Shown: positions 18,159-25,956 of the stretch, piece after piece | Layout: the number at the start of each line of letters is the position of its first letter | Position numbering within the stretch: the stretch's first letter is position 1 | Source of the DNA: an uncultured Isosphaeraceae bacterium | GTDB taxonomy: Bacteria > Planctomycetota > Planctomycetia > Isosphaerales > Isosphaeraceae | Assembly (NCBI GenBank): GCA_945957605.1 | Contig: CAMFLR010000003.1 | Coordinates: 248,001-312,000 of the forward strand | Direction: 5' to 3' | Length of the DNA stretch: 64,000 nt | The notes under the pieces: model-generated | What the model saw: only the letters and a program-made list of their open reading frames with translations | What the model was told of the DNA's origin: nothing | Databases searched by the model: none | Program-made: the position numbers and the translations under genes

Positions 18159-18407
18159 GACACGAACTCCGGTTGCCGGATCATTGGCGAACGACCTGAT
18201 GAGGGACGGCTCAAGTCGTACAGATAAAGCTAACCCATCGATTGACTCATTCGCCAGTGTTGTGGTCCAAAAAACATGCGTGCATGACGGAAGTGCTTTT
18301 TGTAACGATTGTCAAGGTTGCCAAAAAACAGCATGTGTCCAGATCGAGCTATTTGACTTTCTTACCGCGCTCAGTGCGCAAAACGAGTTAAAGTCAAGGA
18401 TATGAAC
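18159..18407. other. Intergenic region upstream of the S53 peptidase gene
   Basis: AT-richer stretch between the two minus-strand peptidases, probably holding the promoter of the 16539-18158 gene. A palindromic CATGCGTGCATG lies near 18274-18285. I cannot pick reliable -35/-10 boxes. The terminator of the upstream gene is at 18408-18451. Confidence 0.4.
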
Positions 18408-18451
18408 AAAAAAAGAGCCGTCGCCGACCTTACGATCGGCGCTGGCTCTTT
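18408..18451 (-). terminator. Rho-independent terminator of the second S53 peptidase gene
   Basis: On the minus strand an inverted repeat (AAAGAGCC at one end, GGCTCTTT at the other, plus an inner CGCCGA/TCGGCG stem) is followed by a run of seven T (A on the plus strand, 18408-18414). It lies about 25 bases after the stop of the 18476-19999 gene. Stem and T-run make this a textbook terminator. Confidence 0.9.
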
Positions 18452-18475
18452 GTAGGTGTTACGAGCAGATCTGCG

Positions 18476-19999
18476 TTAATTCGTCGCGGAGGGAATAGCG
18501 GCGTCGAACGCGGCCATCAGTTGAGCTTGGGCCTCGGTGACAACCGGAGTTGCCACGGCGGGCGCGGCGTGGGCTGCAACCTTGGCGGCCTTCGCGTGCT
18601 TGGCGGCTTGAACGTGTGCGGGCTTCTTGGGCGCCGCGTGAACCGGCTTGGCCGGAGCCTTGTGCGTGGCTGGCTTCTTGGTTGTCTTGTGTGCTCCGGC
18701 ATGGGTTGTCGTCGTGTCGCTCGTGGGGGCGACGAAGCCGAAACCGGTGCCGAAGACCGTCGATACCACCGGGTTCGTCGTGGCGGGCGCGGTGGTGGCC
18801 GGGGCGGTCGGCGGGTTGATGAGGTCGAGAATCAACTGCTCGCCGGCGGGTGATCCCAGGCCGGTGGTGATCACGGTTGAGGGGGACGTGATCGGTCCGA
18901 ACGCGTAATTGCGCTGGAAGCCGGGGCCGTTCACCGCGATCTGGTTGAAGTCGCTCGACGGTAGCGAGTAGAGTGCGGGGAGGGTTTCGGTCGGGCCATC
19001 GAGCGTGCGCAGGCCCTGGAGCTGGCGGCCTTCGTTCACGATCGCCATCAGGCCAGCCCAGAGCGGTGCCGAGAGGCTCGTGCCGCCGTCGACAAACCAG
19101 AAGCTTTCGCCGAACGACGGGACTGTGAAGTACTGGGCGACGCCCGTGTTGCTATCGGCAAGCATTGCAACGTCGGGGACGCTGCGCTTGCCGGTCTGCT
19201 GAATCTTGTACTGCCACGACGGTTCGGGCACGAAGCTGGCATAGCCGCCGCCGGTGCCGTCGCGTCCGCTCGAGGTGTCGGCCGCACCCCAGATCGACTC
19301 GCCCTGATAGCCGGTGGTCGAGTTGATCGACAGTGTCGTACCGCCGACGGCAACGACGTTCGGCGACGAAGCCGGCCACTCGACGCCGCCATAAGGAGGC
19401 GCAGTGCCATTGTCACCCGACGAGACGAAGAACGTCACGCCCTGGTGGCCAGCCGGTGTGGTGAAGAAGTGGTCATACTGTTCCGGGTTGGGAACTTCGT
19501 TTTGCGGATAGCCATAGCTCAGCGAAACGATCGACACGTTGGGCAGGTTGCGAGCGAAGTCGATCCCCTGCAACAGGCCATCGACCGTGAAGTTCGGCGT
19601 CTCGACGAGCACGATATTCGCGCCAGGCGCCATGGCGTGCGCCCATTCGATGTCGAGTGTGGTTTCGCCGGCGGTGTCGTCGCTGGTGTTCCAGTCACCG
19701 CTCAAGTTGTATTGCGTGAAATTTGGCGGGTCGGGCAGGTTGAACGTCTTATCAAAAACCTGCAAATCGTTCAGCGCAAACGGATCATGATATGCGTCGA
19801 CGATGGCGATCGTCTGGCCGGCGCCATCGGCTGCATAGTGCACGCCTTGCGAGATGAACTGCATTGAGTTGATACCGTACGCCGTTCTGACCTGAACGGG
19901 TGAGAGCCCCGCGGGAAGGGGGGTGGCGACGGTCGGAAGGCAGCGATCGTCCAGAATATCGACGAACGGGCGAAGGGAGCGGCGACGCTTCCGATCCAT
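18476..19999 (-). CDS. S53 family (sedolisin-like) peptidase, second copy
   Basis: A paralogue of the neighbouring peptidase, about 507 residues from the ATG at 19999; an earlier in-frame ATG at 20020 is possible. The planctomycete-type leader is 'MDRKRRRSLRPFVDILDDRCLPT'. Catalytic Glu112 and Asp116 lie in 'ETTLDIEWAHA', Asp196 in 'SSGDNG' and Ser308 in 'GGTSLSAPLWAG'. As in the first copy, there is no long pro-domain, and the calcium-site pattern near the C-terminus is degenerate while 'GLGSPAG' remains. From about residue 405 a Thr/Pro/Ala linker runs into a strongly basic Lys/Ala/His/Pro tail that looks like a histone H1 tail. The tail could bind anionic polysaccharide or surface polymers. 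Confidence 0.9.
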   Translation of the reverse strand: MDRKRRRSLRPFVDILDDRCLPTVATPLPAGLSPVQVRTAYGINSMQFISQGVHYAADGAGQTIAIVDAYHDPFALNDLQVFDKTFNLPDPPNFTQYNLSGDWNTSDDTAGETTLDIEWAHAMAPGANIVLVETPNFTVDGLLQGIDFARNLPNVSIVSLSYGYPQNEVPNPEQYDHFFTTPAGHQGVTFFVSSGDNGTAPPYGGVEWPASSPNVVAVGGTTLSINSTTGYQGESIWGAADTSSGRDGTGGGYASFVPEPSWQYKIQQTGKRSVPDVAMLADSNTGVAQYFTVPSFGESFWFVDGGTSLSAPLWAGLMAIVNEGRQLQGLRTLDGPTETLPALYSLPSSDFNQIAVNGPGFQRNYAFGPITSPSTVITTGLGSPAGEQLILDLINPPTAPATTAPATTNPVVSTVFGTGFGFVAPTSDTTTTHAGAHKTTKKPATHKAPAKPVHAAPKKPAHVQAAKHAKAAKVAAHAAPAVATPVVTEAQAQLMAAFDAAIPSATN

Positions 20000-20190
20000 G
20001 ATGCGAGCTCCAGGTATCAATCAGCGCAGGTGTGAATCAGCGAAAGAATCGAGGGAGTCTATCCAACTTAACATCTAAAAGATTCGAATGACCATCCCGG
20101 ACAGAGAAGAATCCACGCACTCAAGCGATTATGACGATTTTGACCAAAGAATGAATAAAATCGATGAATTCGGGCATCAAAAACTTACAG

Positions 20191-20955
20191 TCAATGACCT
20201 TCGCGTTCGAGGGCATCCAAGTCGCACCAGGGACCACGACTTCGAAACGTCGGCGCCGGAAGCGTTTTGGCGACCTTGAGTGCCTCAGTTCGACTCAGCC
20301 CCTCGCGTGCTTTGCCCACTCCGCGATAGATCGTCAGCCCTCGGCTCCGCGCCAGAATCTCGCGGCGGCTGCGGCCTTCGGGGGCATCGGGCCAGGGCTC
20401 GGTGTGCTCCTCGAATTCAAAGAAAACAGGCAGAACTTCCTTCATGTAGGCCCAGTAGTCGGGGTTATCGGTCTGGATGACGAACAACCCGCCAGGGGCG
20501 AGACAACGATGAACGTCGGCCAGAAATAGTGGTGTGACGAGTCGTTTATGGGCCAGCCGTTGCTCGTGATAGGGCTGCGGGTGATAGAGATGCACCTCAA
20601 GCACAGTACCGGGCGCAACGTAGTCGCGCACGAAGGTTTCTGCGTCGCGCACGGCGAAGCGAACGTTGGTCAGGCCTCGCTGATTGCCGCGTCGCGTGGC
20701 GTAACGAATGACGACGGGGAGAATGTCGGTGGCGAAATGATCGACTTCTGGACGCGCAAGAGCGCTTTGAAGCGTGTAGCGTCCGTTGCCGCAGCCGAGT
20801 TCGAGCACAACGGGCGCAGTGCGGCCGAAAATGGCGGTCCAATCGAGCGGGCCAGGAGGCGGGAGTCGCTTGATGCCGGTTTTTGCCCACTGGTTTTCAG
20901 GCAGGATGCGGCCGGGAATCGCCACGCCGAATTCGAACTCCGTCTCCTGCTCCAT
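20191..20955 (-). CDS. trmB: tRNA (guanine-N7)-methyltransferase
   Basis: S-adenosylmethionine-dependent enzyme that makes m7G46 in the tRNA variable loop. The 254-residue sequence has the SAM-binding 'VVLELGCGNGRYTLQSALARP' motif, 'NVRFAVRDAETF', the TrmB-type 'EVHLYHPQPYHEQRLAHKRLVTP' (the usual 'HLYFPDPWPKKRHxKRR' is modified here, with Pro-Gln-Pro in place of Pro-Asp-Pro), 'LAPGGLFVIQTDNPDYW' and a C-terminal 'EGRSRREILARSRGLTIYRG'. It follows the beta-propeller gene with only three bases between, so the two are translated from one transcript. The altered TrmB motif suggests a divergent member, but the overall fold match is good. Confidence 0.85.
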   Translation of the reverse strand: MEQETEFEFGVAIPGRILPENQWAKTGIKRLPPPGPLDWTAIFGRTAPVVLELGCGNGRYTLQSALARPEVDHFATDILPVVIRYATRRGNQRGLTNVRFAVRDAETFVRDYVAPGTVLEVHLYHPQPYHEQRLAHKRLVTPLFLADVHRCLAPGGLFVIQTDNPDYWAYMKEVLPVFFEFEEHTEPWPDAPEGRSRREILARSRGLTIYRGVGKAREGLSRTEALKVAKTLPAPTFRSRGPWCDLDALEREGH

Positions 20956-20958
20956 CGC

Positions 20959-22347
20959 TCAATTCGCCTTCTTCGCGGTCGGAACCACGGTCATCGTATA
21001 AAAGCTCATGTCGGGTCGCGCGTCGGGCAGATTGACGCGGATCTCGTAAATCCGGTCGGCAATCAACGGCTGCGCGAGCGCTATTGTAACAGAAGTACCA
21101 TCCGACCCGCGCTCGACTGTTTGAACGGTGAGCGTCTCCTCATCCTTCACCGAAGAATAATATGTTCCCGAAAAGACGTGATGGAACCGGCGCACGCGGT
21201 ACGTCTTCGCCTCGGCGACGTCGTTTCGAGCCTTGATCGAATCGAAGAAATCGATGCGAAATCCACCGGGGATCGCCTTCACCTCGCGAATGCCGAACGG
21301 CCGCTTGCCATCGTACGCAACTCGATAGATAGCGCCCTGCTCGGGCTCGCTCCCCCAGGCCGACTCGCGCATGTTGCCCACGTAAAGCGAGCCATCAGGA
21401 GCGAACGTGAGGCAAACCGGTCCCAGAAGTCCGTCAAGAAACGGATAGACGGCTCCTTGCGTCGTGCCGTTCACCTCGTCGAGGCTGGCGCGAAGAAGAA
21501 ACTTGTTATTGTATTCGCACAGGATGATCTGGCCATCAATTGGCCCGAACTTGCCACCTGCGTTCACGAAGGTCATACCGTTGACCGACCGCGCCCAAGG
21601 GTAGGGGATACGAATCGTCGGCGTGACGTAGGATTGTTCGCGAGTTGAGGCGACGTCAGCCTTGCTCGGATAGCCGTACCAACCGCCAGGGACGAGCCGG
21701 TTGATCTCGCACGACGTTTTTTGCTGCCCCTGGTTATCGGTGAAGAAGATCGCGCCGTCTGCGGGACGCGCGGCCCAGCCGGTCACGTATCGCAGGCCGT
21801 CGGCAATGATCTCCTCGCGACCATCGGCTGCAATATGCACAGCCTTGCCCCGCAGGTAATGACGCCCTTGCACGTCTTTCGATCGCACGTCATCAGTCGC
21901 CGGGGCGACGATCCATCCCCCCTTGGGCCAGGGGACGATGCCGGTCGTCCAGTCGTGGTGATCCTTGGTGACGTCCCACGCGTCGCTGACCGTGCGCCAA
22001 CGTTCGGCCCAGCCGTCGTGGTCGCGATCGCTGAGTCGCAACAGCGCAGATTTGGTGGAGACGAGCAGGTCGTCCCCTTCGGCCATCATGCCAAGCGGCC
22101 AATGAGGCAGCGTGCCGGCCCAGCGATGAAGCGAGTCGGGAATGCCGTCGCTGTTGGTGTCGCGAAGCTGAAGGATATCGCCATCCATCGAGCCGATGAC
22201 GATCGTGCCGTTGGGCTGGGTTGTCATGCAGCTTGGCAGGACGTCGGCGGCGAGGTTGAGACGCCTCGCCGTATAGCCGATGGAGGGAGGAGCGGCGGCG
22301 ATAAGAAGGGGCAGCATAAGAATAGGCCAGGCGGTTCGCATACTCAT
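20959..22347 (-). CDS. Secreted beta-propeller (sorbosone dehydrogenase/NHL-like) protein
   Basis: A 462-residue exported protein. Signal peptide: 'MSMRTAWPILMLPLLIAAAPPSIG'. The body looks like a six-bladed propeller of the sorbosone dehydrogenase type common in planctomycetes, with 'DVLPSCMTTQPNGTIVIGSMDGDILQLRDTNSDG', 'YVTGWAARPADGAIFFTDNQGQ', 'GGWYGYPSKADV' and 'PVCLTFAPDGSLYVGNMR'. Two calcium-loop-like stretches are seen ('DTNSDGIPD', 'DRDHDGWAE'). No heme c motif (CxxCH) is present, unlike longer relatives, so electron transfer by this protein alone is unlikely. Downstream of the secreted gene at 22356 and upstream of trmB, spaced by a few bases. The substrate is unknown. Confidence 0.75.
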   Translation of the reverse strand: MSMRTAWPILMLPLLIAAAPPSIGYTARRLNLAADVLPSCMTTQPNGTIVIGSMDGDILQLRDTNSDGIPDSLHRWAGTLPHWPLGMMAEGDDLLVSTKSALLRLSDRDHDGWAERWRTVSDAWDVTKDHHDWTTGIVPWPKGGWIVAPATDDVRSKDVQGRHYLRGKAVHIAADGREEIIADGLRYVTGWAARPADGAIFFTDNQGQQKTSCEINRLVPGGWYGYPSKADVASTREQSYVTPTIRIPYPWARSVNGMTFVNAGGKFGPIDGQIILCEYNNKFLLRASLDEVNGTTQGAVYPFLDGLLGPVCLTFAPDGSLYVGNMRESAWGSEPEQGAIYRVAYDGKRPFGIREVKAIPGGFRIDFFDSIKARNDVAEAKTYRVRRFHHVFSGTYYSSVKDEETLTVQTVERGSDGTSVTIALAQPLIADRIYEIRVNLPDARPDMSFYTMTVVPTAKKAN

Positions 22348-22355
22348 TACCCCGA

Positions 22356-23216
22356 TTACTTCTCGCCTTTTGTTTCACGCTCGATTGCAGCCTTGATCGC
22401 TTCGCGGAGGTCGGTGTGGATCCACTCGCCTTTGTTGGTATTGAACTCGTAGAGATGCCCGTCTTTTTCGATTTTCACGTCGTTATAGCCGACGACAGGC
22501 TCAGCATCGAAGCCTTCGGGCAGTTCGAGCACTCCCCACTTATTCGCGACGGTGCCGAAGGCATAGACATAGCGACCGTCGCGATAGGCCAGCACGGTGT
22601 TTCCCATAATGGGAGTCATCGCGCCGGAGTGAGGTTGTTTCAGGTCCTGGCTGTACCACTTGTGTACGTTGGGGATGTAAACATCGAGTCGCTTCAGCTT
22701 GGGGGCGTCGACGACCAAAGCAAACATGGCGCCGTTGTTGGTCCAGTTAATGCTGCGCGGTAAACCATCCTCCGCGGGAAAGCGAACAGTCGCACTTTTA
22801 CCAGGCCGGGGGTATATGGCGAATACTGTGAAGGAGTCGTTATTTGCCGATGTGACATAAACGACGTCACCCACGTGCCTGTACCGTGGCTCACCTGGCT
22901 TGCCGCCGAAGTTTCCCTGATTTGTATATCTACCCTGCGGTCCGCCGAACCCTCCTCCGAAGCCGCCGCCGTTCCCGCCCCTTCCCACTCCTCCGGATCC
23001 GCCAGGAGGAAAGCCAGGTCTTTGTTGCTGCTGCGCGAGGTTTTGCATCTCCCGTTGCCGCTGCTTCATTGCATCCTGCACGCGTTGAAATTCCTGACCC
23101 ATCAGGGCTTGTCTTTCTGCGTCAGACTTCGGCACAGCCGGGTCCTGAGCTTGCGCCCAAAGCACACCACCGAACATAACAAATGCAACAAGATTGACTT
23201 GTAAGGTTTTCGTCAT
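22356..23216 (-). CDS. Secreted protein with Gly-rich region, unknown function
   Basis: A 286-residue exported protein. Signal peptide: 'MTKTLQVNLVAFVMFGGVLWAQA'. Residues about 35-70 are Gln-rich and helical, about 68-105 Gly-rich ('GGNGGGFGGGFGG'), and the C-terminal domain from about 110 has beta-propeller-like 'GDVVYVTSANNDSFTVFAIYP', 'LAYRDGRYVYAFGTVANKWGVLELPEG' and 'KIEKDGHLYEFNTNKGEW'. I do not recognise a named family. It is first in the minus-strand run 22356-20191, eight bases before the next start, so it is very likely co-transcribed with the propeller protein and trmB. Confidence 0.7.
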   Translation of the reverse strand: MTKTLQVNLVAFVMFGGVLWAQAQDPAVPKSDAERQALMGQEFQRVQDAMKQRQREMQNLAQQQQRPGFPPGGSGGVGRGGNGGGFGGGFGGPQGRYTNQGNFGGKPGEPRYRHVGDVVYVTSANNDSFTVFAIYPRPGKSATVRFPAEDGLPRSINWTNNGAMFALVVDAPKLKRLDVYIPNVHKWYSQDLKQPHSGAMTPIMGNTVLAYRDGRYVYAFGTVANKWGVLELPEGFDAEPVVGYNDVKIEKDGHLYEFNTNKGEWIHTDLREAIKAAIERETKGEK

Positions 23217-23431
23217 CGTGGATCACCCATCCGCTTGAAAGATCAACTCTTAAAGTTGCGGGGGAGCCGCGCTTCGGGCAAAAGAAGGCACCAAATCGAG
23301 AGACACATTACGCGCGGATCTCACCGTCTCGATCATTCTGACGCTGACTTGAAAGGTTGGCAACAAGTCGGCTTGCAGGTACTCTGGAAGCAGCCAGACA
23401 AGATTCGATGCGCGAGGGATTTTTTGAGAAC

Positions 23432-23773
23432 ATGACCGATCATTCGTCGATCCTGGAGGCGCTCGAATCCGTGATCCTCGAGCGCAAGCAAACACCCCCC
23501 GCGAAACCGTCATACGTTGTGAAGTTGTTGAATGGTGGCGTGCCGAAGATCGGCGCCAAGATTCTCGAAGAGGCGGCCGAGGTCGTTGAAGCGGCTGAAG
23601 AATCTGGCTCGAGCGGCCGGGCCCATCTCGTCGGCGAAGCGTCCGACCTCGTGTTTCACACGCTCGTCCTGCTCTGTGCGAAGGGCGTCAGCCTGCGTGA
23701 CGTTGAGGAAGAACTCGGCCGGCGATTTGGCATCGGCGGAATCGAGGAGAAAGAGTCGCGCGCAAGGAAATGA
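23432..23773 (+). CDS. hisE: Phosphoribosyl-ATP pyrophosphohydrolase
   Basis: Second step of histidine synthesis: hydrolyses phosphoribosyl-ATP to phosphoribosyl-AMP. From the ATG at 23432 it has about 113 residues, the usual length for free HisE. Family stretches: 'SYVVKLLNGGVPKIGAKILEEAAEVVEAA' (metal-binding Glu cluster EEAAE) and 'EASDLVFHTLVLLCAKGVSLRDVEEEL'. The frame continues upstream to an ATG at 23357 and one at 23408, without family resemblance or ribosome-binding site. There are no other his genes in the window, so it stands alone. Confidence 0.93.
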   Translation: MTDHSSILEALESVILERKQTPPAKPSYVVKLLNGGVPKIGAKILEEAAEVVEAAEESGSSGRAHLVGEASDLVFHTLVLLCAKGVSLRDVEEELGRRFGIGGIEEKESRARK

Positions 23774-23808
23774 TGAATCGTTTTCGTTCTCGCCGCTGCT
23801 AAAAATCT

Positions 23809-23880
23809 GGGTGCCACTGGCTATGCCAGTGCTCTGCAAACGAATAAACAGAGAACACTGGCAAAGCCAGTGGCACCCAT
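23809..23880. repeat. Inverted hairpin repeat of planctomycete type (GTGCCACTGGC element)
   Basis: A 71-base element between hisE and the small membrane protein gene. Outer arms are 23809-23822 (GGGTGCCACTGGCT) and 23866-23879 (its exact reverse complement). Each half also forms its own small hairpin: CACTGGC-tat-GCCAGTG near 23814-23830 and CACTGGC-aaa-GCCAGTG near 23856-23872. The middle is AT-rich. I recall similar GTGCCACTGGC..GCCAGTG units between genes of planctomycetes, so this looks like a member of a dispersed REP-like family. It may also act as a terminator for hisE. Confidence 0.75.
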
Positions 23881-23937
23881 CTCAATCATGCTTGCTACGG
23901 CGGTGCACTAACTCCTTGTGCGAGCCAATCTCATTCA

Positions 23938-24195
23938 TTACTCGCGCGAACAAAACGCGGCTAAGCATGCCAGGCCAAGGGCTAGCAGGCAAATCGCAAG
24001 TGCCAACTGGTAGAGCCACGAGTGGCCGAAATAGCAGGCTGCGGCGAGCGTGCTCACTCCCACCGCGATGCATATTGCCATCGGCCAGGCCCACACGGAG
24101 CCAACCGCCTGCCAGCGCGAGTCGGGAATCGCGTCGAGTAGTAGCGTGAGACCGTTTGCTGCGGCTTCGAGGAGAAAACCGAAGATCTCGCCCAT
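23938..24195 (-). CDS. Small membrane protein of unknown function
   Basis: Predicted 85-residue protein starting at the ATG at 24195 (GAGGCGG eight bases upstream) with 'MGEIFGFLLEAAANGLTLLLDAIP' and two clear hydrophobic helices ('VWAWPMAICIAVGVSTLAAACYF', 'LYQLALAICLLALGLACLAAFC'). No family recognised. It lies downstream of the glycosyltransferase gene in the same direction, 126 bases away, with a GC-rich hairpin between. Good ribosome-binding site and helices argue it is real. Confidence 0.5.
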   Translation of the reverse strand: MGEIFGFLLEAAANGLTLLLDAIPDSRWQAVGSVWAWPMAICIAVGVSTLAAACYFGHSWLYQLALAICLLALGLACLAAFCSRE

Positions 24196-24228
24196 GTTGC
24201 GCCGCCTCGCGGGATCGCGCGGCAAACC

Positions 24229-24250
24229 CTCGCGCCGCAGTCGGCGCGAG
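24229..24250 (-). terminator. GC-rich hairpin downstream of the glycosyltransferase gene
   Basis: Perfect 9-base stem (CTCGCGCCG at 24229-24237, CGGCGCGAG at 24242-24250) with a CAGT loop. On the minus strand it is followed by GGTTTGCC, only a weak T tract. It could be a weak terminator or an attenuator before the small membrane protein gene. Confidence 0.4.
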
Positions 24251-24321
24251 GACGCTTCATTCACCAACTTCGGTCATCCCGCGCGGGCGGTCAAATCAAA
24301 AGCGTTTGAATAGCGCTGACA

Positions 24322-25956
24322 TCAATCCTCGGCCGCAGCTTCTGTCGCTGCTTTGCGCCACGAGAATTCTCCCTCCGTTCGCGCAAGAACACGACCCTCG
24401 CCGACCTCATCCTGGAACCGCGCAACGGGCACAATCTTGGGCCACTTGTCGGTCTGCCAGTGTTCGAATTCCGACGCGAGCAAGAGGATGAATTTCGGGC
24501 TCGGGCCGGGTCGATCGGGAAGGAGCCGCGGGTCGACGATGTGTCGAACGGGACGCTCGATCGCGAAGACCAGGTCCGTCGGCCAGGCGTGCAGAACGTG
24601 CACCGGATAGCTGCGCGGCAGCCACTGGCCAATCGCTCGGCCCCAGGGCGCCTGGCTGTGGCGATAGTTCCACTCGGGAACGTGATGGCCGAAATGGGCG
24701 AGCTTGAACGAGACGGCGAGCAAGATCAGCGAGGCGATCTGTCCGCGGCGATCTCCTAGCCAACTCGACGCCGCAACGATCGTGACCAGGCCAATCGCCA
24801 GGGCGATGAGCGTGATCGAAATCGCCCGGTAATAGGCGATATTGAGCGCAAGCTGCACACCCCAGACGACTGCGAACACCGTCCAGAGGACAGCGAGCGT
24901 GATTGCCGCGAATGCGAGCCAAACTCGGGCCTTGGTGGTGAGCGTGGCTTGTAGTGTCGCGTCGAGGCTTGCGGCGGCAACGACGGAAAGACCCGCGAGT
25001 GCCGTCATCGTCGCGGCGGTCGCGAAGCCGGGAATGACCGTTCCGGCGATCAGGCTCGCGATCGCCACCTGACCCCAGCCGACCAGGTAGGCTCGGCCTT
25101 CCGGTTTCCATTGGTCGCGAATCGACGGCGAGAACGCGAGCGCAGCGAACGGCGACCACGGCAGACCGAGGCCGAGCACCGTGGCGGCCATCATCCAGGC
25201 TGAGGACTTGGTCAACGGCAAGGTGAGCGCTGCCGCCCAGACTTCCGCACGGGTCGTCGCCAGTGCCCAGGCCGACCATCCGACCACCGTGAGCACGACG
25301 GGAATGATCACCTTGTAATTGATCGAAGCGCCCGATCGGCCGAGCAAGATCGACGTCAGGCCGATCATCGCCAGCGGCGGCCAGCCACCTGCCAGGAACG
25401 CCCACGATGCGAACAGGCCGACAGTCCAACTTGCACCGCCTGCGAGCAGCCGGTTCACGGCGAGAATCGTGCCCATGCCGGCAATCAAATCAAGCCCGGC
25501 GTCGCCGGAGCGATCCATCATGGCGATCGAGCCGAACCAGGTTACCGCGCAGAGCGAGGCCATCCTCACCCCGGCTTTGGTCCGCACGGTGCGAACCACG
25601 ATCAGGGCTGTAACGATTGCCGCGATCACGGCCGGCCAGCGGACGATCGCCGATTCCCACATTCCGCTGGCGAGATACCAGAGCTTGCTCGGGAGATAAG
25701 CACCGACCCAGATCGACGGTTCCCAGCCGCCAAGCGACTGGCCGAATGGGCCGATGGGCTCGACTGCCGACAGGCCGATTTTCGCTTCGTCCGGACCGAG
25801 GTCGAGATTGCCGCCGCCGATGATGACGAAGCCAACCGCCGCCGCGACGAACACCGCCGGAAGCGCGAGCCGTTGCAGGTCCCAGGCGTGGCCAACGTGG
25901 TCGACGCGCAGCCGGGCCGCTGGACGCCCAAGGCCCAGAGTCGTATCAGCGGACAT
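24322..25956 (-). CDS. Polytopic membrane protein, GT-C glycosyltransferase-like
   Basis: About 544 residues from the ATG at 25956, with GAGAGGAA upstream; a longer frame starts at 25980. It has about 11-12 hydrophobic helices. After the first helix the loop 'GGGNLDLGPDEAKIGL' has the acidic Asp-Glu pair that sits in the first outside loop of GT-C enzymes (ArnT/PMT type), and a large soluble C-terminal portion ends '...RTEGEFSWRKAATEAAAED'. Such enzymes move sugars from lipid-linked donors to lipids or proteins at the outer face of the membrane. The acceptor is unknown. The phosphatase gene overlaps its start by 11 bases, so the two are coupled. Confidence 0.65.
   Translation of the reverse strand: MSADTTLGLGRPAARLRVDHVGHAWDLQRLALPAVFVAAAVGFVIIGGGNLDLGPDEAKIGLSAVEPIGPFGQSLGGWEPSIWVGAYLPSKLWYLASGMWESAIVRWPAVIAAIVTALIVVRTVRTKAGVRMASLCAVTWFGSIAMMDRSGDAGLDLIAGMGTILAVNRLLAGGASWTVGLFASWAFLAGGWPPLAMIGLTSILLGRSGASINYKVIIPVVLTVVGWSAWALATTRAEVWAAALTLPLTKSSAWMMAATVLGLGLPWSPFAALAFSPSIRDQWKPEGRAYLVGWGQVAIASLIAGTVIPGFATAATMTALAGLSVVAAASLDATLQATLTTKARVWLAFAAITLAVLWTVFAVVWGVQLALNIAYYRAISITLIALAIGLVTIVAASSWLGDRRGQIASLILLAVSFKLAHFGHHVPEWNYRHSQAPWGRAIGQWLPRSYPVHVLHAWPTDLVFAIERPVRHIVDPRLLPDRPGPSPKFILLLASEFEHWQTDKWPKIVPVARFQDEVGEGRVLARTEGEFSWRKAATEAAAED

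Noticed and set aside
20548-21648. A frame of 366 codons on the plus strand
   Set aside because: Spans trmB and the beta-propeller gene in antisense. No domain or ribosome-binding site.
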